Shown piece by piece: positions 56,961 to 64,000 of a stretch of 64,000 nucleotides of DNA. Made by a program: the position numbers and the translations under genes. Below the pieces are notes generated by a model. The model made no database searches, had not been told where the DNA came from, and saw only the letters and a program-made list of their open reading frames with translations. The stretch's first letter is position 1. Each line of letters opens with the position of its first letter. Source of the stretch: Mycobacterium alsense (GTDB taxonomy: Bacteria; Actinomycetota; Actinomycetes; Mycobacteriales; Mycobacteriaceae); NCBI RefSeq assembly GCF_002086635.1, contig NZ_MVHD01000018.1, positions 1 to 64,000 of the forward strand, read 5' to 3'.

Positions 56961-57423
56961 GTTGCTTCAACCGCTGCAGGGTGAGCCGGATGTGCTCGGC
57001 GTTGGCGGCGGCGCGATCGGCGACGCCGGTGCTCTTGCCGGCGACCTTGCGGAACCACCCGGGCCGGCGGTCCCAGGTGCTTTCGGTCACCCGGCAGCCG
57101 CCGTCGCCGCCCGCCACGCCCGTCAAGTCAGTGATGTCGTATTGCCACCGCGCGATCGGCAACACGGCGTAGCGCACGTCGAAGGCGAAGACCCGGCCCG
57201 GCTCGGCGTCGGTGACGGTGCACGTCGTGGTCCAACGCCGGCCCGCGTTTTCGTTGCGGCCGACGAACACCGCGCCCGGGCGGACGGCGTCACCCCTGCG
57301 CCACTCCATGGCCACCGCCTCCTCGGCCAGCGAGGCCAGCGTCGGAAGGTCGGTGATGATGTCGTACACCGCGTCGGGCCGGGCATCGATCTGCACGCTG
57401 GCCGTCACGCAACGCTCACCCAT
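56944..57423 (-). CDS. SRPBCC family (polyketide cyclase/START-like) protein
   Basis: 159 residues, helix-grip fold: ASVQIDARPDAVYDIITDLPTLASLAEEAVAMEW at the N-terminus and a long C-terminal helix (TGVADRAAANAEHIRLTLQRLKQRAEA). It binds a hydrophobic ligand or acts as a lipid carrier; no catalytic residues can be assigned. It is the first gene of the monooxygenase-hydrolase operon, overlapping the FMO start. Confidence 0.9.
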   Translation of the reverse strand: MGERCVTASVQIDARPDAVYDIITDLPTLASLAEEAVAMEWRRGDAVRPGAVFVGRNENAGRRWTTTCTVTDAEPGRVFAFDVRYAVLPIARWQYDITDLTGVAGGDGGCRVTESTWDRRPGWFRKVAGKSTGVADRAAANAEHIRLTLQRLKQRAEAG

Positions 57424-57464
57424 CCGCCGATCATAAAGCCCCGGCGGGTGGCCGACGCAGGACC

Positions 57465-57980
57465 CTAGACCGGGCAGGCCCCGCGCAGGTGCTCGAAGAT
57501 CAGCGACGTCTGGGTGCCAGCGACGTCGGCGTCGGCGTTGAGGTTGTCGACGACGAACGCCCGCAGGTCCTCGGTGTCGCGCGCGGCGACGTGCAGGATG
57601 AAATCGTCGGCGCCGGCCAGGAAGTAGACGTCCATCACCTGGCGCCGGGTGCGGATCTGCTGGATGAAGCCGCGGATCCTGCCGCGCGCGTGGGACTGCA
57701 GGTTGACCGAGATCATCGCCTGCAGCGGCAGTCCGACCGCGACCGGGTCGACGTCGGCGTAGAACCCCCGGATCACCCCGAGGTCCACCAACCGCCGCAC
57801 CCGCCCGTGGCAGGTCGACGGCGCGATCCCGACCGCCTCGGCGAGCGCGTTGTTGGTGATCCGCGCGTCGTCGTGCAGCAGGCCCAGGATCTTGCGGTCC
57901 AGCGCGTCGAGGGCGGCGGGTCGAACATCCTTCGGCGCATCGACCGGCTGGGCGGGCGCCTCGGTAGATGGATCGGGCAT
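57465..57980 (-). CDS. Lrp/AsnC family regulator, AldR/Rv2779c-like
   Basis: 171 residues. Winged HTH at about 25-72 (LDALDRKILGLLHDDARITNNALAEAVGIAPSTCHGRVRRLVDLGVIRGF), then a RAM ligand-binding domain (SVNLQSHARGRIRGFIQQI ... DVYFLAGADDFILHVAA). Rv2779c-type regulators sense amino acids and control ald, which is divergent here, 67 bp away. A disordered acidic N-terminal tail is present. Confidence 0.93.
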   Translation of the reverse strand: MPDPSTEAPAQPVDAPKDVRPAALDALDRKILGLLHDDARITNNALAEAVGIAPSTCHGRVRRLVDLGVIRGFYADVDPVAVGLPLQAMISVNLQSHARGRIRGFIQQIRTRRQVMDVYFLAGADDFILHVAARDTEDLRAFVVDNLNADADVAGTQTSLIFEHLRGACPV

Positions 57981-58047
57981 GATGCCAGGTTACAGAAGTA
58001 TCGTCAGGCTATTTGCCGGGCTCGCGAACTTTCTTCACACTTGAGGC
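57981..58047. promoter_or_regulatory. Divergent control region of the Lrp regulator and ald
   Basis: This 67-bp gap is less GC-rich than its surroundings and must hold promoters for both directions. By analogy with M. tuberculosis the regulator is expected to bind here and activate or repress ald according to alanine level. I could not define individual operator copies. Confidence 0.5.
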
Positions 58048-59184
58048 ATGCGTGTCGGCGTTCCCACGGAGACCAAGAACAACGAGTTCCGGGTGGCCAT
58101 CACCCCCGCCGGCGTCGCCGAACTCACCCGCCGCGGCCACGAGGTGCTGATCCAATCCGGCGCCGGGGACGGGTCGGCGATCCCGGATGCGGAGTTCAAG
58201 GCGGCGGGCGCGCAGCTGACCGGCGCCGCCTCCGAGGTCTGGGCCGCCGCCGACCTGCTGCTCAAGGTCAAGGAACCGGTGCCCGCCGAGTACGGGCTGC
58301 TGCGCCGCGGCCAGGTCCTGTTCACGTTCCTGCATCTCGCCGCGTCGCGCGCGTGCACCGAGGCGCTGCTGGCGTCCGGGACGACCTCGATCGCCTACGA
58401 GACGGTGCAGGCCGCCGACGGCTCGCTGCCGCTGCTGGCCCCGATGAGCGAGGTCGCCGGTCGGCTCGCCGCCCAGGTGGGCGCCTACCACCTGATGCGC
58501 ACCCGGGGCGGGCGCGGCGTGCTGATGGGCGGCGTCCCCGGGGTCAAACCCGCCGACGTGGTGGTGGTCGGTGCCGGCACGGCCGGCCACAACGCCGCGC
58601 GCGTCGCGGGCGGCATGGGCGCGACGGTCCTGGTTTTCGACGTCAACATCGCCAAGCTGCGGCTGCTCGACGCCGAGCTCGCCGGCCGCTTCGGATTCGT
58701 GACCACCCGCTACTCGTCGGCGTACGAGCTCGAGGGTGCCGTCAAGCGCGCGGACCTGGTGATCGGCGCCGTCCTGGTGCCCGGCGGCAAGGCCCCCACG
58801 CTGATCACCAATTCCCTTGTCGCGCAGATGAAGCCGGGTGCGGTGCTGGTGGACGTCGCCATCGACCAGGGCGGCTGCTTCGAGGACTCGCGGCCCACCA
58901 CCCATGACGACCCGACGTTCGCCGTGCACGACACCCTGTTCTACTGCGTGGCGAACATGCCCAGCGCAGTGCCCAAGACGTCGACCGTCGCGCTGACCAA
59001 TGCGACGATGCCGTACGTGCTGAAACTCGCCGACTCTGGCTCTGGTGAAGGCTGGCGGGCGGCGTGCCGCTCGGATCTCGCTCTGGCCAAAGGGCTTTCG
59101 ACGCACGACGGCTTGCTGCTGTCCGCCCGGGTGGCCGGCGACCTGGGGCTGCCCCACACCGACCCGGCGGACGTGCTGGCCTGA
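58048..59184 (+). CDS. ald: L-alanine dehydrogenase
   Basis: 378 residues, full length. NAD-dependent interconversion of pyruvate and L-alanine, also glyoxylate reductive amination. Pyruvate and catalytic residues Arg15, Lys75 and His96 are in place (NNEFRVAI, LLKVKEP, LHLAAS), the Rossmann loop is VVGAGTAGHNAAR, and the catalytic aspartate lies in VDVAIDQGG. The frame is intact, unlike the frameshifted ald of M. bovis. Regulated by the divergent Lrp-type gene. Confidence 0.97.
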   Translation: MRVGVPTETKNNEFRVAITPAGVAELTRRGHEVLIQSGAGDGSAIPDAEFKAAGAQLTGAASEVWAAADLLLKVKEPVPAEYGLLRRGQVLFTFLHLAASRACTEALLASGTTSIAYETVQAADGSLPLLAPMSEVAGRLAAQVGAYHLMRTRGGRGVLMGGVPGVKPADVVVVGAGTAGHNAARVAGGMGATVLVFDVNIAKLRLLDAELAGRFGFVTTRYSSAYELEGAVKRADLVIGAVLVPGGKAPTLITNSLVAQMKPGAVLVDVAIDQGGCFEDSRPTTHDDPTFAVHDTLFYCVANMPSAVPKTSTVALTNATMPYVLKLADSGSGEGWRAACRSDLALAKGLSTHDGLLLSARVAGDLGLPHTDPADVLA

Positions 59185-59187
59185 CCG

Positions 59188-60228
59188 TCAACCGGCCAGG
59201 CCGGCCAGGCCGGCCAGGCCGGCGATGATGTCGGCCACCGGCCCCGGGCGCGCGTCGGCGAACGCGGTTCCCGCCCACAGGGCCATCCCGTCGGGGTCCT
59301 CCCGCTGGGTCGCCGCCTCCCGTATCGGCAGCGTCATCTGGTGGACCTCCGGATAGCCCAGCGGGGCCACGCCGTCCAGCAGCCGGATGAACTCGTTCTC
59401 CAGGCCGCGCGCATACCGGCCGGAGAACGCGCGGCTGACGATCGTCTTGCCGAACAGCTGATTCTTCATCGCCGTGCGATGCGCCTGGTTGGTGCCGGCC
59501 TCGTCGGACAGCAGCAGCGCGGTGCCGACCTGCACGGCCACCGCGCCCCTGCGCAGCGCGCCGGCGACGTCGCCCGCGGTGCCCAGCCCGCCGGCGGCGA
59601 TGAGCGGGACGTCGCGGTGCGCCCGATGGATCCGGTCGATCAACTCGTGCAGCGACTCCGTGCCGGGCTCCCGGTCCGGGGCGAAGGTGCCGCGGTGCCC
59701 GCCGGCGCCGGGGCCCTGCACCACCAGGCTGTCCGCGCCGGCGGCCACGGCCACACCCGCCTCGTAGGGCGACGTCACGGTGACCATCACCAGCAGCCCC
59801 AGCGCGCTGAGCCGCCGGATCACGTCCGGCGGCGGCGCCCCGAACGTGAACGACACCAGCTCGGGGCGCACGTCGGCGACCACCTCGAGCTTGCGCTCCC
59901 AGCCGTCGTCGTCACCGTATTCGGGCCGGCCGACCTCGACCTGGTAGTGATCGGCGATGCCCTCCAGCTCGTCGGCGTAGTAGTCCAGCGCGGCCCAGTC
60001 GGCGACGCTGGGCTGGGGCACGAACAGGTTGACGCCCAACGGGCCGGTGGTCAGGGCGCGCGCGGCGGCGATGTCGTCGGCGAACCGTTCGGCGCTCAGG
60101 TACCCGCCGGGGATGAAGCCGAGCCCGCCCGCGTTGGACACCGCCGCGGCCAGCGCCGGGGTGCCCGGGCCCCCGGCCATCGGCGCGCCGACGATGGGCA
60201 CCGCGATATCCCAAAAACCCAGCACCAT
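59188..60228 (-). CDS. Nitronate monooxygenase family protein, Rv2781c-like
   Basis: 346 residues, FMN TIM barrel. IVGAPMAGGPGTPALAAAVSNAGGLGFI at the N-terminus and the GPGAGGHRG loop (about 172-180) are class signatures; AAGGLGTAGDVAGAL and VQVGTALLLSDEAGT bind FMN phosphate. It oxidises nitronates to carbonyls and nitrite. The C-terminus is LAG repeated three times, from a 9-bp DNA repeat. Convergent with ald (3-bp gap). Confidence 0.92.
   Translation of the reverse strand: MVLGFWDIAVPIVGAPMAGGPGTPALAAAVSNAGGLGFIPGGYLSAERFADDIAAARALTTGPLGVNLFVPQPSVADWAALDYYADELEGIADHYQVEVGRPEYGDDDGWERKLEVVADVRPELVSFTFGAPPPDVIRRLSALGLLVMVTVTSPYEAGVAVAAGADSLVVQGPGAGGHRGTFAPDREPGTESLHELIDRIHRAHRDVPLIAAGGLGTAGDVAGALRRGAVAVQVGTALLLSDEAGTNQAHRTAMKNQLFGKTIVSRAFSGRYARGLENEFIRLLDGVAPLGYPEVHQMTLPIREAATQREDPDGMALWAGTAFADARPGPVADIIAGLAGLAGLAG
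59192..59218. repeat. 9-bp tandem repeat at the end of the nitronate monooxygenase gene
   Basis: CCGGCCAGG occurs three times in tandem. On the minus strand each unit adds an L-A-G tripeptide to the C-terminus, directly before the stop codon. Confidence 0.85.
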
Positions 60229-60291
60229 GGGCAGCTAGTTCGCCGACGGCGAGCGCCGGCACGGCGCGAGTGAGGAGGCGGACATTTGAGA

Positions 60292-61608
60292 CTAATTTAC
60301 CATCGCCCGAAGTTGTTGGGGCAGCGATCGTTTCGACGCGTACGGGCCCAGAACGGCGGCGCCGTAGCGCTTGCCCAGCAGGCGGCGCGCCACGGCGTTG
60401 ACCTCGTCGACGGTCACGTCGTCGATCTGTTGCAGGGTGTGTTCGATGCCGCGGTGCCTGCCGTAGTTCAATTCGCTGCGGCCGATGCGGCTCATCCGGG
60501 AGCCGGAGTCCTCCAGCCCGAGGACGAGCCCGCCGCGCAGCGAGCCCTTGGCGATGCGGCATTCGTCCTCGGTGATGCCGTCGCGCGCCACCGCGTCGAG
60601 CACCTCGGTGGTCACCCGCATGACGTCGGGGAAGCGCTCGGGCAGGCACGCCGCGTACACCGAAAGCGCGCCGCTGTCGGCGAAGATGTCCACCGCCGAG
60701 TAGACGGAATAGGCCAGGCCGCGCAGCTCCCGAACCTCTTGGAACAGCCGGGAACTCAGGCCGCCGCCCAGCGCGGTGTGCAGCACCGACAGCGCCCAGC
60801 GGTGCTCCCAGTTGCGCCCGGGGGTGCGCACGCCCAGCGACACGTGGGTCTGCTCGGCGTCCCGGTTGACCAGCACCAGCGCGGGGCGGCCGTTGACCCG
60901 TCCGGCGCCCTTGCGCGGGGGGACGGGCTGGCGCCCGCGGATCAGGTGTTGCCCGAAGTGCTCGCGCACCAGCGCGACCACCTCGTCATGGTCGACGTTG
61001 CCGGCCACCGCGACGACCATCCGTTCCGGGGTGTAGCGCCGCACGTGAAACGAGTGCAGCTGGCCGCGCGTCATCGCCGACACCGAACGCGCGGTGCCGA
61101 TCACCGGGCGGCCCACCGGGTGGTCGCCGAACAGCGCCGAGAGAAAAATGTCGCCGAGCGCTTCCTCGGGGTCGTCGTCGCGCATCGCGATCTCCTCGAG
61201 GACGACGTCGCGTTCCAGCTCGACGTCGTCGGCGGCGCAGGACCCGTTGAGCACCACGTCGGCGACCAGGTCGACCGCCAGCGCGAGGTCGGTGTCGAGC
61301 ACGTGCGCGTAGTAGCAGGTGTGCTCCCGCGAGGTGAACGCGTTCAGCTCCCCGCCGACGGCGTCCATCGCCTGGGCGATGTCCACCGCGGTGCGGGTGG
61401 GGGTCGACTTGAACAGCAGGTGCTCGAGAAAGTGCGCCGCCCCGGCCACCGTGGCACCCTCGTCGCGCGATCCGACGCCGACCCAGACCCCGACCGACGC
61501 GGAGCGCACCGAGGGCAGGTACTCGGTGACCACCCGCAGGCCTCCCGGCAGCGTGGTGCGGCGCAGGGCCCGGGCGGTCGCAGGATCAGCCGGTGACCGT
61601 GGCGGCAT
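60292..61608 (-). CDS. pepR: M16 family zinc protease PepR
   Basis: 438 residues. The inverted zinc motif H-x2-E-H is in AHFLEHLLF (about 59-67), with the distal Glu in [13 protein letters not shown] (about 130-142). It is one M16 half of processing-peptidase type, forming dimers; R-rich and [12 protein letters not shown]-type segments close the active site. Its start overlaps the pnp stop by 23 bp, so it is co-translated with polynucleotide phosphorylase, as Rv2782c-Rv2783c. Confidence 0.95.
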   Translation of the reverse strand: MPPRSPADPATARALRRTTLPGGLRVVTEYLPSVRSASVGVWVGVGSRDEGATVAGAAHFLEHLLFKSTPTRTAVDIAQAMDAVGGELNAFTSREHTCYYAHVLDTDLALAVDLVADVVLNGSCAADDVELERDVVLEEIAMRDDDPEEALGDIFLSALFGDHPVGRPVIGTARSVSAMTRGQLHSFHVRRYTPERMVVAVAGNVDHDEVVALVREHFGQHLIRGRQPVPPRKGAGRVNGRPALVLVNRDAEQTHVSLGVRTPGRNWEHRWALSVLHTALGGGLSSRLFQEVRELRGLAYSVYSAVDIFADSGALSVYAACLPERFPDVMRVTTEVLDAVARDGITEDECRIAKGSLRGGLVLGLEDSGSRMSRIGRSELNYGRHRGIEHTLQQIDDVTVDEVNAVARRLLGKRYGAAVLGPYASKRSLPQQLRAMVN

Positions 61609-63892
61609 CGGCAGGAGCTGTGGCGGGCGAGGCCGGGCTGTCTGTCGAGTCGTCTTCGGCCACCAGGACCAGGGAAATCTTGCCCCGCTTGTCGATGTCG
61701 GCGATCTCCACGCGCAGCTTGTCGCCGACGTTCACGACGTCCTCGACCTTCGCGATGCGCTTGCCCTTGCCGAGCTTGGAGATGTGCACCAGGCCGTCGC
61801 GCCCGGGCAGCAGCGACACGAACGCGCCGAAATCCGTTGTCTTGACGACGGTTCCGAGGAACCGCTCGCCCACGGTCGGCAGCTGCGGGTTGGCGATGGC
61901 GTTGATCCGGTCGATCGCCGCCTGCGCCGAGGGCCCGTCGGTGGCGCCGACGAACACGGTGCCGTCGTCCTCGATGGAGATCTGCGCGCCGGTCTCCTCG
62001 GTGATCGCGTTGATGACCTTGCCCTTGGGGCCGATGACCTCGCCGATCTTGTCCACCGGGACCTTGATGGTGGTCACCCGCGGGGCGTACGGGCTCATCT
62101 CGTCGGGCGCGTCGATGGCCTCGGCCATGACCTCGAGAATCGTCAGGCGCGCGTCCTTGGCCTGGGCCAGCGCACCGGCGAGGACCTTCGACGGGATCCC
62201 GTCGAGCTTGGTGTCCAGCTGCAGCGCGGTGACGAAGTCCTTGGTGCCGGCGACCTTGAAGTCCATGTCGCCGAACGCGTCCTCGGCGCCGAGGATGTCG
62301 GTGAGGGTCACGTAGCGCCGCTCGGTCGATTTCCCGCCGTCGCCGCCGTCGGTCTCGACGTCGTCGGAAACCAGGCCCATCGCGATCCCGGCCACCGGCG
62401 CCTTCAGCGGCACCCCGGCGTTGAGCAGCGCCAGCGTCGACGCGCACACCGAGCCCATCGAGGTCGAGCCGTTGGAGCCCAGCGCCTCCGACACCTGGCG
62501 GATGGCGTACGGGAATTCCTCGACGCTCGGCAGCACCGGCACCAGGGCGCGTTCGGCCAGGGCGCCGTGCCCGATCTCGCGCCGCTTGGGCGAGCCGACG
62601 CGGCCGGTCTCGCCGGTGGAGAACGGCGGGAAGTTGTAGTGGTGCATGTAGCGCTTGGACGTTTCGGGCCCCAGCGAGTCGATCTGCTGGGCCATCTTGA
62701 CCATGTCGAGCGTGGTCACGCCCAGGATCTGGGTCTCGCCGCGCTGGAACAGCGCGCTGCCGTGCGCCCGTGGGACGACGGCGACCTCGGCCGACAGGGC
62801 GCGGATGTCGGTGATGCCGCGGCCGTCGATGCGGAAGTGGTCGGTGAGGATGCGCTGGCGCACCAGCTTCTTGGTCAGCGCGCGGAACGCGGCGCTGACC
62901 TCCTTCTCCCGGCCCTCGTAGGTGCCAGAGTCCCCGGTGAGCCGCTCGAGGACCTGGGCCTTGATCTCGGCGGTGCGCTCGTCGCGTTCGGCCTTGCCGC
63001 CGATGGTCAGCGCGTTGGACAGCTCCTCGGTGGCGATCGAGGAGACCGAGTAGTAGACGTCGTCGCCGTAGTCAGGGAACACCGGGTAGTCGCTGGTGGG
63101 TTTTGCGGCCGCGTCGGCGAGCTCCTGCTGCGCGGTGCAGAGCGCCGCGATGAACGGTTTGGCGGCCTCGAGGCCTTCGGCCACAACGCTTTCCGTCGGG
63201 GCCTGGGCGCCGCCGTCGAGGAGTTCGATGACGTGCTCGGTGGCCTCGGCCTCGACCATCATGATCGCTATGTCTTTTTCGTCGTTACCGTCAGCCCCGC
63301 CGCCGACTATGCGGCCCGCGACGACCATGTCGAACACGGCCCGCTCGAGCTGCTCGACGGTCGGGAACGCCACCCAGGTGCCGTCGATGAGTGCCACCCG
63401 GACGCCGCCGACCGGGCCGGAGAACGGCAGGCCGGCCAGCTGGGTCGAGGCCGACGCGGCGTTGATCGCCAGCACGTCGTAGAGGTCGTTGGGGTCCAGG
63501 CTCAGGATCGTCACCACGACCTGGATCTCGTTGCGCAGGCCGTCGACGAACGACGGGCGCAGCGGGCGGTCGATGAGCCGGCAGGTCAGGATGGCGTCGG
63601 TGGACGGGCGACCCTCGCGGCGGAAGAACGAGCCGGGGATGCGGCCCGCGGCGTACATCCGCTCCTCGACGTCGACCGTCAGCGGGAAGAAGTCGAAGTG
63701 CTCCTTGGGACTCTTGCTGGCGGTGGTCGCCGACAGCAGCATGTTCTCGTCGTCGAGGTAGGCGACGACGGCGCCGGCGGCCTGCTGGGCCAGCCGCCCG
63801 GTCTCGAAACGGACGGTGCGGGTGCCGAAGCTCCCGTTGTCGATGGTGGCGGTCGCCTCGAACACGCCTTCTTCAATTTCAGCTACAGACAT
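61586..63892 (-). CDS. pnp: Polynucleotide phosphorylase / guanosine pentaphosphate synthetase GpsI
   Basis: 768 residues. Two RNase PH domains (about 1-240 and 340-580) flank a helical domain, followed by a KH domain ([26 protein letters not shown], about 625-655) and an S1 domain ([29 protein letters not shown], about 675-740). It degrades RNA 3'-5' phosphorolytically and can add tails. The ATG at 63892 gives [12 protein letters not shown]. rpsO is expected upstream, beyond the window. Confidence 0.97.
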   Translation of the reverse strand: MSVAEIEEGVFEATATIDNGSFGTRTVRFETGRLAQQAAGAVVAYLDDENMLLSATTASKSPKEHFDFFPLTVDVEERMYAAGRIPGSFFRREGRPSTDAILTCRLIDRPLRPSFVDGLRNEIQVVVTILSLDPNDLYDVLAINAASASTQLAGLPFSGPVGGVRVALIDGTWVAFPTVEQLERAVFDMVVAGRIVGGGADGNDEKDIAIMMVEAEATEHVIELLDGGAQAPTESVVAEGLEAAKPFIAALCTAQQELADAAAKPTSDYPVFPDYGDDVYYSVSSIATEELSNALTIGGKAERDERTAEIKAQVLERLTGDSGTYEGREKEVSAAFRALTKKLVRQRILTDHFRIDGRGITDIRALSAEVAVVPRAHGSALFQRGETQILGVTTLDMVKMAQQIDSLGPETSKRYMHHYNFPPFSTGETGRVGSPKRREIGHGALAERALVPVLPSVEEFPYAIRQVSEALGSNGSTSMGSVCASTLALLNAGVPLKAPVAGIAMGLVSDDVETDGGDGGKSTERRYVTLTDILGAEDAFGDMDFKVAGTKDFVTALQLDTKLDGIPSKVLAGALAQAKDARLTILEVMAEAIDAPDEMSPYAPRVTTIKVPVDKIGEVIGPKGKVINAITEETGAQISIEDDGTVFVGATDGPSAQAAIDRINAIANPQLPTVGERFLGTVVKTTDFGAFVSLLPGRDGLVHISKLGKGKRIAKVEDVVNVGDKLRVEIADIDKRGKISLVLVAEDDSTDSPASPATAPADAATVTG

Positions 63893-64000
63893 GGGTGTCC
63901 GTATGGCCTCTCTGGGTATTCAGCTATTTCGCGCGTCGGCGACAAGCGGGTGAAACCCGGGAGAGCGATGAGTCTGTATGCGGCTACGGCCATCGATCGA
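63893..64000. other. Upstream region of pnp, truncated by the window end
   Basis: 108 bp with no gene. A small stem CGGGT-GAA-ACCCG lies at about 63954-63966. The region should hold the pnp promoter or the rpsO-pnp linker, but nothing specific can be defined. Confidence 0.4.

Noticed and set aside
63950-63970. CGGGT-GAA-ACCCG stem as a terminator or PNPase autoregulatory hairpin
   Set aside because: The stem is only 5 bp, and the region is cut by the window end, so a function cannot be supported.

Overview
The window is chromosomal DNA of a high-GC, slow-growing Mycobacterium. Evidence: it carries the recX-recA, clgR-pspA, rnj-dapA-thyX, dfrA-thyA and ald-pepR-pnp neighbourhoods in the order of the M. 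tuberculosis Rv2724c-Rv2783c segment, a PE-family gene, a REP13E12-type HNH gene, DUF732 secreted proteins, LexA-type SOS boxes and many mycobacterial acyl-CoA genes. It is not M. tuberculosis itself: recA carries its intein at the 'b' site used in M. leprae rather than the M. tuberculosis site, and several accessory blocks are absent from the M. tuberculosis order as I remember it. The species cannot be named from the sequence alone.

Layout. 1-10.4 kb (mostly minus strand): fadE20-like acyl-CoA dehydrogenase with a TetR-type operator, hflX, dapF, miaA, a LigB-like protein, a DMT transporter, a DUF349 protein (plus) and miaB. 10.4-14.4 kb: recX-recA with intein, SOS and RecA-NDp promoters, a divergent FhuF-type 2Fe-2S protein and a DUF3046 protein. 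14.4-20.7 kb: glycosyltransferase, limonene-epoxide-hydrolase-like ephG, the phage-shock module clgR-pspA-pspM with a SigE-type promoter, pgsA3, argA and a PE protein. 20.9-29.2 kb: ftsK, an ABM protein-SDR-methyltransferase operon, rnj, dapA and thyX. 29.2-35.3 kb: type I methyltransferase hsdM-hsdS without hsdR, a YcaQ-like DNA glycosylase, a DivIVA-like coiled-coil protein, dfrA and thyA.

35.3-47.8 kb is rich in acyl-CoA genes: dienelactone hydrolase, PAS protein, an SDR-FadE-FadE operon behind five tandem 14-bp repeats, a secreted Cys/Gly-repeat protein, a single-chain long-chain acyl-CoA carboxylase coupled to an acyl-CoA synthetase with a divergent thioesterase, then a flavodoxin-like gene, a membrane protein and dapB. 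47.9-50.2 kb holds two convergent DUF732 genes and the SOS-boxed HNH gene. 50.2-57.4 kb is an accessory catabolic island: Rieske oxygenase plus dehydrogenase with a divergent TetR regulator, a GNAT, and an SRPBCC-Baeyer-Villiger monooxygenase-hydrolase operon with one frameshifted gene and one hydrolase carrying a 24-bp repeat expansion. 57.5-64 kb returns to core genes: Lrp/AsnC regulator and ald, nitronate monooxygenase, pepR and pnp.

Features worth attention: the b-site RecA intein with both endonuclease motifs intact, the 14-bp repeat array, the SOS box lying across the HNH start codon, the repeat expansion inside a hydrolase core, a family of GTGGCGA/TCGCCAC-type hairpins, and an unusual number of short tandem repeats of 9-24 bp. 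I saw no rRNA, tRNA, CRISPR array, transposase or integrase.
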